From Paraburkholderia sp. ZP32-5 (GTDB taxonomy: Bacteria > Pseudomonadota > Gammaproteobacteria > Burkholderiales > Burkholderiaceae): 64,000 nt of DNA. A model generated the notes under the pieces. That model did not search any database. It was not told where the DNA came from and saw only the letters and a program-made list of their open reading frames with translations. Positions 56,734-64,000 of the stretch are shown piece by piece. The stretch spans positions 3,410,001-3,474,000 of the forward strand of contig NZ_JAJEJP010000001.1 in assembly GCF_021390495.1 (NCBI RefSeq). Direction: 5' to 3'. Position 1 is the stretch's first letter. Each line of letters starts with the position of its first letter. Made by a program: the position numbers and the translations under genes.

Positions 56734-57759
56734 ATGCGTCGCGCGTTGGTTATCGCACCGAACTGGATCGGTGACGCATTGATGGCGCAGCCGCTGTTTG
56801 CGCGCCTCGTGAAATTGCATCCGCGCATCGTCATCGACGCGGTCGCGCCCTCCTGGGTCGCCCCCGTGCTCGAGCGGATGCCGGAAATCCGCGACGTCTA
56901 CGCGACCGATCTCGCGCACGGCAAGCTGCAGATGCTGCGCCGCTGGCAGCTGTCGAGCGATCTGCGCGACGTCGGTTACGACGCGGCCTACGTGCTGCCG
57001 AACTCGTTCAAGTCGGCGCTGATTCCATGGCTGGCGGGCATTCCGCTGCGCATCGGCTACACCGGCGAGAGCCGCTATGGCGCGCTCAACGTGCGCCACG
57101 CAAATCCGCGCAAGGACGAGCGCCCGCCGATGGTCGGCCACTACGCGGCGCTCGCCTACGCGCCCGGCGCGAAAGTGCCCGACGACCTGCCGATGCCGCG
57201 CCTCGACACCGACCTGAACGAGGCGTCGCGCGTATCGGCGCGCTTCAATCTGGATACCCGTGTGCCGCTGCTGGTGTTCTGCCCCGGCGCCGAGTACGGT
57301 CCCGCGAAGCGCTGGCCGCCCGAGCATTTCGCGTCACTCGCGCAGATGGTCGGCCAGTCGTTCCCGTACACGCAGATCGTCGCGCTCGGCTCGCCGAAAG
57401 ACGCGCCGCTCGCGCAGGCGATCGCCGAAAAGGCGCCCAACGTGCGCAATCTGTGCGGCCAGACCGCGCTCGGCGAAGCCTGCGCGCTGATCGCACGAGC
57501 CAACGCGGTGGTCACCAACGACTCCGGTCTGATGCACGTCGCCGCCGCGCTGCGCCGCCCGCTGGTGGCGGTCTACGGTTCGACCGATCCGCGCCACACC
57601 CCGCCCTTGTCCGAGCTCGCGAAGGTACAATGGCTTCATCTCGAATGCAGCCCCTGTTTTGAGCGCGAGTGTCCGCTCGGTCATCTGAACTGCCTGAAAC
57701 AGTTGAGCGCCGAGCAGGTTTTCGGCGATTTGCGCGGCATGCTGCTCGCGCAGCGCTGA
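56734..57759 (+). CDS. waaF: ADP-heptose:LPS heptosyltransferase II
   Basis: GT9-family enzyme of 341 aa adding the second heptose to the LPS inner core at the cytoplasmic face. Start RRALVIAPNWIGDALMAQPLF, central LLVFCPGAEYGPAKRWP, and sugar-nucleotide site TNDSGLMHVAAALRRPLVAV followed by YGSTDPRHTPP, which is characteristic of WaaF. Ribosome site weak. 244 nt of GC-rich sequence without visible feature separate it from the zinc-finger gene. Confidence 0.94.
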   Translation: MRRALVIAPNWIGDALMAQPLFARLVKLHPRIVIDAVAPSWVAPVLERMPEIRDVYATDLAHGKLQMLRRWQLSSDLRDVGYDAAYVLPNSFKSALIPWLAGIPLRIGYTGESRYGALNVRHANPRKDERPPMVGHYAALAYAPGAKVPDDLPMPRLDTDLNEASRVSARFNLDTRVPLLVFCPGAEYGPAKRWPPEHFASLAQMVGQSFPYTQIVALGSPKDAPLAQAIAEKAPNVRNLCGQTALGEACALIARANAVVTNDSGLMHVAAALRRPLVAVYGSTDPRHTPPLSELAKVQWLHLECSPCFERECPLGHLNCLKQLSAEQVFGDLRGMLLAQR

Positions 57760-57926
57760 GCCGACTGGTACTTGCACGCAACATCGCACGCCCCCGAGCG
57801 CGTCGCGTCATGTTCGCGCCTTGCGGCGCGGGCAAGCTGGCGCCGGGGAGCGATGGTCCGGCGCACCGGACCATCCTGCTACCGCTGACCCGCAACCGCG
57901 CGCCGCGCACAAGAGACTGACGAGCC

Positions 57927-58373
57927 ATGCCACGTTTTGCCCATATCTTCGAAGCCGCCGCCGATACCCTGAACGCCTACTATCAGGCCGTCGCCGAGGT
58001 CAATATCGACAGCTTGATGGGTTTGTGGATCGATGAGGAGTTCGTCAGTTGCATCTGCGCGGACGGCTCGCACCTGCATGGGCTCGACAGCATCCGCACC
58101 GGCTTGCAGAGCCAGCTCGAAGCGATGCCGGTGTCGATCGAGCCGCTCGACATCCGCGTCTACGACAGCCTCGGCACGGTCGTCTACGCCATTGCCGAAG
58201 CACATCGTCCGGCCGACCCGAGCGCGACGCCCGCGATGGTGTTTACCACCTACGTGATGGTCCACGAGCGCGGCGAATGGCGCATTGCGCATATTCACGC
58301 GAGCACGATGCCGAACGACACCGCCAGCCAGTTCGCGACGAAGATGCGGCACGGCCAGGGCCCGCTGCACTGA
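57927..58373 (+). CDS. NTF2/SnoaL-like protein
   Basis: 148 aa with one cone-shaped NTF2-like domain: helix at 8-30 (EAAADTLNAYYQAVAEVN), LMGLWIDEEFVSCICADGSHLHG and a C-terminal strand pair HERGEWRIAHIHAST. It resembles the DUF4440/ketosteroid-isomerase-like group of unknown substrate. Encoded between waaF and the YheT-type hydrolase, same strand. Confidence 0.85.
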   Translation: MPRFAHIFEAAADTLNAYYQAVAEVNIDSLMGLWIDEEFVSCICADGSHLHGLDSIRTGLQSQLEAMPVSIEPLDIRVYDSLGTVVYAIAEAHRPADPSATPAMVFTTYVMVHERGEWRIAHIHASTMPNDTASQFATKMRHGQGPLH

Positions 58374-58435
58374 TGCCCGGCTGCGGCCGGGCAACGCCTG
58401 CGGCTCGCGCGTTATTTTTCCGTTTTCACGCCGGT

Positions 58436-59482
58436 ATGAGTTCGACCTCCGATAATCCCGCTTCCTCCACCACGGCCCGCGCCGCCGCCGCGGTCGAGGC
58501 AACCGTCGAACTGCTGTACCGCGCCCCGCTGTGGCTGCCGAACCGGCACGTCCAGACCATCGTCCCGTCGCTGTTCGCGCGCCGCCCGGCGATAGCGTTT
58601 CGCCGCGAGCGCTGGGACACGCCCGACGGCGATTTCATCGACCTCGACTGGGTCAGCCACGACAGCCCGCCCGCCGATACCGCGCCGCTTTTCGTGCTGT
58701 TTCATGGACTCGAAGGCAGTTCGGGCTCGCATTATTCGGCCACTTTGATGGCGGCCGCGCGCCAGTACGGCTGGCATGGCGTCGTGCCGCACTTTCGCAG
58801 TTGCAGCGGGCCGATCAATCGTCTGCCGCGCTTCTACCATCTCGCTGACAGCAACGAGGTCGACTGGATCCTGCGCCGCCTGCGCGCCGCGCATCGCGGG
58901 CCGGTGTTCGCCGCGGGCGTGTCGCTCGGCGGCAACGTGTTGCTGCGCTGGCTCGGCGAGCGGCGCGAGGACGCGCTGCCGGTGGTCTCGGCGGCGGCCG
59001 CGATTTCCACGCCGATCGACGTGCATGCCGGCGGCCGCGCGCTCTCGCAGGGCTTCGGCCTCGTCTACACGCGCAGCTTCCTGAAGACGCTCAAACTGAA
59101 GGCCGACCAGAAGCTCGCGCAGTTCCCCGGCCTGTACGATCGGGACGCGATGCTCGCGAGCCGCACGATGTACGAGTTCGACAACGTCGTGACCGCGCCG
59201 CTGCACGGCTTTCGCAATACCGACGACTATTGGAGCAGCGCGACCACGCGGCCGATCCTGCCGCACATCCAGGTGCCGACGCTCGTGCTGAACGCGCGCA
59301 ACGACCCGTTTCTGCCGGCCGAGGCACTGCCGTCGCGGCACGAAGTGTCGAATGCGGTCGAGCTTTACCAGCCGGAGCACGGCGGTCACGCGGGTTTCAT
59401 GACCGGGCCGTTTCCCGGGCGCATCGACTGGCTGTCGCGGCGCGTGTTCGGCTATCTGAATCAGCACGTCGATCATGGATGA
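58436..59482 (+). CDS. YheT-family alpha/beta hydrolase
   Basis: 348 aa. Oxyanion segment LFHGLEGSSGSHYSA, nucleophile elbow AAGVSLGGNVLLRWLGE, and late Asp/His in LNARNDPFLPAEALPSRH and PEHGGHAGF complete the triad. The N-terminal PLWLPNRHVQTIVPSLFARR is the hallmark of the EMB8/YheT group. Biochemical role unknown, possibly short-chain ester or lipid metabolism. Its end overlaps the next gene by 8 nt. Confidence 0.92.
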   Translation: MSSTSDNPASSTTARAAAAVEATVELLYRAPLWLPNRHVQTIVPSLFARRPAIAFRRERWDTPDGDFIDLDWVSHDSPPADTAPLFVLFHGLEGSSGSHYSATLMAAARQYGWHGVVPHFRSCSGPINRLPRFYHLADSNEVDWILRRLRAAHRGPVFAAGVSLGGNVLLRWLGERREDALPVVSAAAAISTPIDVHAGGRALSQGFGLVYTRSFLKTLKLKADQKLAQFPGLYDRDAMLASRTMYEFDNVVTAPLHGFRNTDDYWSSATTRPILPHIQVPTLVLNARNDPFLPAEALPSRHEVSNAVELYQPEHGGHAGFMTGPFPGRIDWLSRRVFGYLNQHVDHG

Positions 59483-60065
59483 CATCGTCCGCCAGGCACT
59501 CGCCAAATGGCCGAACGTACCGAGTTGCACCGGCTGGCTGATGCTCGACCGGCGCGGCAACTGGCGCATGCGCGACGAAGCGGCTCAGGCGAGCGGCGCG
59601 CCGGGTGTGCCGATCCGGCACGATGCGCTGCTCGGCTTCATCAACCGCAATTACGAGGCCGACGAACACGGGCAGTGGTTTTTCCAGAACGGCCCGCAGC
59701 GCGTGTATGTGGAGTTGGCTTATACGCCGTGGGTCGTCCGGCTGTCCGTGGACGCGAACGGGACACTCGCGTTGCACGATCAGGGCGGCGGCGCGTTCGA
59801 GCCGGCGGCGGTTTTCGTCGATGAAGACGGCGCGGTTCTGCTCGCCGATCAGTCGCAACCGGCACGGGTCGCGGTGCTGCACGATCACGATCTCGAAGTG
59901 TTCTCCGATCACGCGACGCTCGCCGACGCGCTAACCGATGAAGCGTCCCCGTTGAGCGGTGAATTCCACTGGAATGCACAGCTCACGCTACCGCTGCAAA
60001 GCGTGCGGCGTGACGAGGTGGCTACGCGCTTCGGCTTCGTCGCGAGCCCCGCGGCGCGAGTCTGA
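59475..60065 (+). CDS. Conserved protein of unknown function, coupled to YheT-type gene
   Basis: 196 aa, cytoplasmic, no signal peptide or membrane helix. Starts MDDIVRQALAKWPNVPSCTG with WLMLDRRGNWRMRD, then VPIRHDALLGFINRNYEADE, WFFQNGPQRVYVELAYTPWV. I recognise it only as a conserved beta-proteobacterial family of unknown function. The ATG lies within the last codons of the upstream hydrolase gene, so the two are translationally coupled and likely act together. Ends 14 nt from the convergent bepA stop. Confidence 0.82.
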   Translation: MDDIVRQALAKWPNVPSCTGWLMLDRRGNWRMRDEAAQASGAPGVPIRHDALLGFINRNYEADEHGQWFFQNGPQRVYVELAYTPWVVRLSVDANGTLALHDQGGGAFEPAAVFVDEDGAVLLADQSQPARVAVLHDHDLEVFSDHATLADALTDEASPLSGEFHWNAQLTLPLQSVRRDEVATRFGFVASPAARV

Positions 60066-60079
60066 AACGGCGCGCGGAC

Positions 60080-61822
60080 TCATCCCGTCGAATCCTTGTC
60101 GTCGAGCCGCTCCTCTTTGTAGCGGCTCTCCATCTCGTGCAAACGCGCGTCGACGGTCGCGAGATCGTAATAGCCGATCGTCTTCAGGTCACGCGCGTCC
60201 TTCAATTGCCGGATCGCCGACGGCCACGCCCCCTCGAGCGCGAATTTCTCCGCCATCGCCCGATGCTGCGTCAGCGCATCGCCACTGCCCGCCGCCGCCT
60301 GCGCGAGATACAGCCACCACGCCGGCTGGTCCGGGTGCGCGCGGGTCTCCTGACGGGCGAGCGCCTGGGCCTCGGTGAAGCGCCGCAAGGTCAGCAGCGT
60401 GCGGATGTGCATGTCGATCGCGGCATTCGAGTCCGGCCAGCGCTTCTGCGCGAATTCGGCGAGACGCGCGGCTTCGTCGTCGTGACCGGCGCGCCGCGCG
60501 ATGTCGGCCGCCAGCACGTCGAGGCTCGGCGAGCTGCGCCGCGACCCGCCCTCGGCGCGCTCGCCGGCCTCGAACGTCGTACGCGCGGTCGCGAGCGACG
60601 CCGCCGCGTCATCGTAGCGTTCGAGCAGCATCTGCCCGTAGGCGATGCCGTACCAGTTCGCGGCGACGTTCAGCGCGGTACGCTCGTCGATTTCCGAATG
60701 CATCCGCGAAATTTCGTCCGCGTATTCGCTGCGCGAGTGGTCCTGCAGCAGACGCGCGCGCGCCCGCACGAAACCATATTCGGGATCCTGATGCGGCTGC
60801 CGGTACGGCGCGCGGCGCGCGCGGTCCTCCATGTCGGCGATCCGCTCGCCGGTCAGCGGGTGCGTGCGCGCGTAGGCGGGCATGCCGTTGTCGTTCATCG
60901 CCGCACGGTCGAGCCGGCCGAAGAAGGTCGGCATCGCATACGGGTCGTAGCCGGCGCCGGCCAGCAGCAGAAAGCCGACGCGGTCCGCTTCCTGTTCGGC
61001 CGAACGCGAAAAGCGCAACTGGCTGTCGACCGCATACGCCTGGCCGCCGATCGCGATCGCGCTGCCGAGGTCGCCGCTATGCGCGAGTACGCCCGCCAGC
61101 ACGCCGAACAGAATGCCGACGAGCGCCGCGTAGCCGCTGCGCTCGCCAGTCGAGATCATCCGCGAGATGTGCCGTTGCAGCACATGCCCCATTTCGTGAC
61201 CGAGCACCGCGGCGAGCTCGGACTCGGTCTGCGTCGTCACGATCAGCCCGGTGTTCACGCCGATAAAACCGCCCGGCAACGAAAACGCGTTGATCTGCGC
61301 ATCGCGCACCGCGAACAGATCGAAGTCCGGACGATAGCCACCGATGTACAGCGTATTGGCCGCCGCGGCGAGTTTGGCGGACACCGAATTCAGATAGTCG
61401 CGCACCAGCCAGTCGTCGAGATAGTCGGGGTCGCGACGCAGCTCGCGCATCACGCGTTCGCCGAGTTTGCGTTCGGCCTGTGGTGTCAGCGAACCCGCGC
61501 CGCCGTTGCCGAGGTCGGGCAACTGCTGCGCGGCGATCGGCGCGCGCCAGCCGTTGCTGCCGGGGTTGCCGCCGGGGTTACCACCACTGCCGGCGCCGTT
61601 CGAGAAGCGGCTTTGCGCGCCGCCATACGTGCCGAACACGCCTTGCGCGATGTCGGGCGGAAGGATCGGGTCGTAAGCGTCGGTCGGCCCGCTGACGAGC
61701 GGTGACTCGGCGGCTGCGGCGGTCGGCGCGATACCCGCCGCGCCGTGTGATTGCGCGAACGCGCCCGGCGGCACCGCGAGCGCGATCGACAACAACGCAA
61801 CGAGAAACCGTTTTGGATGCAT
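60080..61822 (-). CDS. bepA: Periplasmic M48 metalloprotease with TPR domain (BepA-like)
   Basis: 580 aa, signal peptide with cleavage near AFAQS. Residues 75-95 are a Gly/Asn/Pro-rich linker. The zinc site is H209-E210-x-x-H213 (LGHEMGHVLQRH) with the third ligand probably E276 in SRSAEQEADRVG. Two hydrophobic stretches follow the zinc site. The C-terminal 200 residues are helical TPR-like repeats. BepA degrades stalled LptD/BAM substrates and promotes outer-membrane assembly in E. coli. Start MHPKRFLVALL chosen for the signal peptide. Longer than E. coli BepA, mainly in the N-terminus and TPR part. Confidence 0.9.
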   Translation of the reverse strand: MHPKRFLVALLSIALAVPPGAFAQSHGAAGIAPTAAAAESPLVSGPTDAYDPILPPDIAQGVFGTYGGAQSRFSNGAGSGGNPGGNPGSNGWRAPIAAQQLPDLGNGGAGSLTPQAERKLGERVMRELRRDPDYLDDWLVRDYLNSVSAKLAAAANTLYIGGYRPDFDLFAVRDAQINAFSLPGGFIGVNTGLIVTTQTESELAAVLGHEMGHVLQRHISRMISTGERSGYAALVGILFGVLAGVLAHSGDLGSAIAIGGQAYAVDSQLRFSRSAEQEADRVGFLLLAGAGYDPYAMPTFFGRLDRAAMNDNGMPAYARTHPLTGERIADMEDRARRAPYRQPHQDPEYGFVRARARLLQDHSRSEYADEISRMHSEIDERTALNVAANWYGIAYGQMLLERYDDAAASLATARTTFEAGERAEGGSRRSSPSLDVLAADIARRAGHDDEAARLAEFAQKRWPDSNAAIDMHIRTLLTLRRFTEAQALARQETRAHPDQPAWWLYLAQAAAGSGDALTQHRAMAEKFALEGAWPSAIRQLKDARDLKTIGYYDLATVDARLHEMESRYKEERLDDKDSTG

Positions 61823-62007
61823 TGCGAGGCCGGTCTGACGAAGTCGAAAAGCAATGCCCACCGCCCGGACTAAGATAGCGGGCATAAGGCAGCGCGCAAC
61901 GAACACGCAGCAAAACACAGCGCAATTGTAATCAGTCGCGGCGGCAATCCAGTGGCCGCGGCGCGCCTATCGCACTGCTATGATAGGCGCCCTCTGAAGG
62001 AGCCAAT

Positions 62008-62487
62008 ATGCCTGAACTCACCCATTTCGATGCCGCCGGCCAGGCGCATATGGTGGACGTCGGCGGCAAGCAGGAGACGAAGCGCATCGCGATTGCGCGC
62101 GGCTCGATTCGCATGCTGCCCGAAACGTTCGCGCTGATCCGCGACGGCAACGCCAAAAAAGGCGACGTGATCGGCATCGCGCGCATCGCGGCGATCCAGG
62201 CGTCCAAGCGCACCGCCGATCTGATTCCGCTGTGCCATCCGCTCGCGCTGACGCGCGTGAAGGCCGACTTCGAACTCGACGACACGCTACCCGGCGTGCA
62301 TTGCACGGTCCAGGTAGAGACGCTTGGCAGAACCGGCGTGGAGATGGAGGCGCTGACCGCGGTGCAGGTCGGGTTGCTGACGGTGTACGACATGTGTAAG
62401 GCGGTCGATCGTGGGATGACTATCACCGATGTTCGCGTGCTGGAAAAGCACGGTGGGAAATCGGGAGATTGGGTCGCGCAGGGTTAA
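62008..62487 (+). CDS. moaC: Cyclic pyranopterin monophosphate synthase MoaC
   Basis: 159 aa molybdenum cofactor enzyme converting the 3',8-cyclo-GTP product of MoaA to cPMP. Conserved blocks are [19 protein letters not shown], the active-site [33 protein letters not shown] and [17 protein letters not shown] six bases upstream fixes the start; a TATGAT at 61979-61984 is a plausible -10. Divergent from bepA. MoaA is not encoded in the window. Confidence 0.97.
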   Translation: MPELTHFDAAGQAHMVDVGGKQETKRIAIARGSIRMLPETFALIRDGNAKKGDVIGIARIAAIQASKRTADLIPLCHPLALTRVKADFELDDTLPGVHCTVQVETLGRTGVEMEALTAVQVGLLTVYDMCKAVDRGMTITDVRVLEKHGGKSGDWVAQG

Positions 62488-62566
62488 GCGCGGCTTTATC
62501 GGCGTCGATTATCGGCGTCGACTTCCCGGCCTCGATTTCCAGACTCAGCATTATCAGGACATGCAG

Positions 62567-62917
62567 ATGACGATCGACGCACTGCTCAAACAGCTACTCG
62601 CGTTTCGCGACGCCCGCGACTGGGAGCAATTTCACACGCTTCGCAATCTGATCGTCTCCACCAGCATCGAGGCGGGGGAGCTGCTGGAAACGGTGCAGTG
62701 GAAGAGCGACGCGGACATCGAAGCGCTGTTGCGCGATCCAGCGCAAATGAAGAACCTGAAGCACGAATGCGCGGATGTGCTGATGTACCTGCTATTGGTT
62801 GCCCATACCGCGGGATTCGATCTCGTCGACGCGGCAGCGGAAAAGCTCAAGCTCAACGAAACGCGCTATCCGGTGGACAAGGCCAGGGGAAAGGCGACGA
62901 AGTATTCCAGGCTTTGA
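62567..62917 (+). CDS. MazG-like nucleotide pyrophosphohydrolase
   Basis: 116 aa all-alpha NTP pyrophosphatase of the RS21-C6/dCTPase type. The metal-binding EExxE-like motif appears as STSIEAGELLETVQW and the second acidic motif as HECADVLMYLLL. Likely removes non-canonical or excess dNTPs. ATG 62567 is preferred as AGGA stands seven bases upstream; 62561 is also possible. Encoded 79 nt after moaC. Confidence 0.88.
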   Translation: MTIDALLKQLLAFRDARDWEQFHTLRNLIVSTSIEAGELLETVQWKSDADIEALLRDPAQMKNLKHECADVLMYLLLVAHTAGFDLVDAAAEKLKLNETRYPVDKARGKATKYSRL

Positions 62918-63035
62918 TGCGGAACCGCTTGGGCAGCGAATGCAACGCATCGCATTGCTGTTCGAACGTGCATCGACCCTGCGCCGGACGATCGCTACGC
63001 TCTAACCGCCCGGGCAAGCAGGCTGCACGGCGCGC

Positions 63036-64000
63036 TCAATCGTCGTCACTATCGTCATCGTCCTGCTGATTCGCGTCGGCCGGCGGCGTGCCATAGCGCT
63101 TGACCAGTTGCTCCTTGAACCCGCCGAGCGATTTCTGCTCATCGACCAGCTGGTACAGATAGCCCAGCTGCGCAGGCCAGTCCTTTAGCTCCTGAGCAAA
63201 AATCCGCAAACGCTCGACCGTATCGAGCGCCGCCGCGGTGTCGCCGCTCAGCGCCTGCAGCACCGCATATCGGCGCAGCACCGTCTCACCCGGCAAGAGC
63301 GCGATCGCCTCGCGGTGCATCGCGAGCTTGCGTTGCAGGTTCATCGGATTCATCGGCTGCAGCGTCGCCATGCCGTACTCGCCCCACGCACCGAACAGGA
63401 AGGACGGATCCGCGCCGTATTGCTCGGCCGGCTTCGCGCCGTAGTACAGCACCTCTGCGCGCGCATAGTCGCGGTACACCGGATACAGCGCGGCGAGCCC
63501 GCCGAACACCACCACCGCGAACCCGCCGAACGACACGCCCGCAGGCACGGCGCGCAGCGGCCGCGTATCGAGCAGGCCGAACACGAACATCGCCGGCAGC
63601 AGGAAGAACATGTACTGCTGCGGATACTCGACCAGCGCATGCATCGTCAGCACGCCGATCAGCGCGACCCCGAACACGCGCGTGGCGCTCTGCGGCGCGC
63701 GCACGACCCGCACGAGCCACGCGACGAGGCCGAGCAGCACGATGCCAAGGCCGATCAGACCGGTCTTCGCAAGCAGATCGATAAAGATGTCATGCGAGTT
63801 GTTCGCAATCTCGACACCGCCAAGCTGCTTCACGAGCTCGAACTGATAGCTCGGGAATTCGCCCCAACCCACGCCGATCAGCGGATGCGCCGTGAACATC
63901 GTCCAGCCATATTTCCACAACGCGAGGCGCGGCGCGATCTGGCCGGCATCCTGAAAACGCTCGGCCGCCGACTGCCCCAACTCGAGGTGGTAGCGCACAT
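63036..64000 (-). CDS. pglL: Wzy/PglL-type O-oligosaccharyltransferase, 5' end beyond window
   Basis: 321 codons of the C-terminal part are visible and the frame runs off the right edge. The Wzy_C ligase signature lies in HPLIGVGWGEFPSYQFELV, with the conserved His in IANNSHDIFIDLLAKTGLIG. Several membrane helices follow (GLGIVLLGLVAWLVRVV, MFFLLPAMFVFGLLD, VVVFGGLAALYPVYRD) and then a soluble tail ending in an acidic run of Asp/Ser. Such enzymes move a lipid-linked glycan to proteins (PglL) or lipid A (WaaL); PglL is favoured by the long C-terminal part and by my recollection of Burkholderia gene order near moaC. Confidence 0.8.
   Translation of the reverse strand, partial: VRYHLELGQSAAERFQDAGQIAPRLALWKYGWTMFTAHPLIGVGWGEFPSYQFELVKQLGGVEIANNSHDIFIDLLAKTGLIGLGIVLLGLVAWLVRVVRAPQSATRVFGVALIGVLTMHALVEYPQQYMFFLLPAMFVFGLLDTRPLRAVPAGVSFGGFAVVVFGGLAALYPVYRDYARAEVLYYGAKPAEQYGADPSFLFGAWGEYGMATLQPMNPMNLQRKLAMHREAIALLPGETVLRRYAVLQALSGDTAAALDTVERLRIFAQELKDWPAQLGYLYQLVDEQKSLGGFKEQLVKRYGTPPADANQQDDDDSDDD

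Noticed and set aside
60105..60130. GAGCCGCT...AGCGGCTC inverted repeat as a terminator
   Set aside because: It lies inside the bepA coding sequence and lacks a T-run; with 14 nt between stops a role in termination is possible but unsupported.

Overview
The window is high-GC chromosomal DNA from a beta-proteobacterium, most likely Burkholderia sensu lato (Paraburkholderia or a close relative). The calls that point there are a BpeAB-OprB-type efflux operon with a divergent TetR gene, a neighbouring pgk/pyk/fba/purCEK/tsaC block, ilvE next to waaF, moaC next to a PglL-like ligase, and ATG/GTG starts with AGGAG-type ribosome sites. No rRNA, tRNA, CRISPR array, prophage or insertion sequence was found. 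The region reads as core chromosome plus a large sugar-alcohol catabolic block.

Region 1 (1-18051) is devoted to polyol use. A minus-strand operon encodes an AraC regulator, a ribose-type ABC importer (binding protein, double ATPase, permease), a zinc alcohol dehydrogenase and an FGGY kinase cut by the left edge. A plus-strand unit encodes a D-arabinitol/mannitol dehydrogenase, xylulokinase and a SorC-type regulator. Facing it is a minus-strand operon with an iditol/sorbitol dehydrogenase, a MalEFGK-type polyol importer and a HAD phosphatase. The oxidised products would be ketoses (fructose, xylulose), with xylulose phosphorylated by XylB.

Region 2 (18100-25400) holds a zur-znuA-znuC-znuB zinc-uptake operon, an orphan xylulokinase-like gene and an NCS2 xanthine/urate-type permease. 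Region 3 (25489-32625) is the tripartite RND pump with its TetR repressor and an AcrR-like operator placed inside the pump promoter. Region 4 (32678-40519) holds a cysteine hydrolase with a divergent GlxA-type regulator, three small orphan genes, and a DegP/MucD protease downstream of a PmrAB/QseBC-like two-component system; a PmrA-type direct repeat lies just upstream of degP. Region 5 (40927-45268) holds PBP4 (dacB), a fatty-acid hydroxylase-type membrane enzyme and a GDSL lipoprotein.

Region 6 (45324-54984) is a run of minus-strand core genes: pgk, pyk, fba, purC, purE, purK and tsaC, preceded by the azlCD exporter. Region 7 (55297-64000) holds ilvE, a small zinc protein, waaF, a NTF2-like protein, a YheT-type hydrolase with an overlapping unknown gene, a BepA-type periplasmic metalloprotease, moaC, a MazG-like pyrophosphohydrolase and the 3' part of a Wzy/PglL-type O-oligosaccharyltransferase.

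Most convergent gene pairs are separated by clear hairpin terminators. The observations most worth following are regulatory: the PmrA-type box at degP, the AcrR-type operator, a shared palindrome in the polyol block, hairpins behind both sugar-binding-protein genes, a histidine-rich tail on ZnuC, and a 117-codon low-complexity frame fused in phase to pyruvate kinase.
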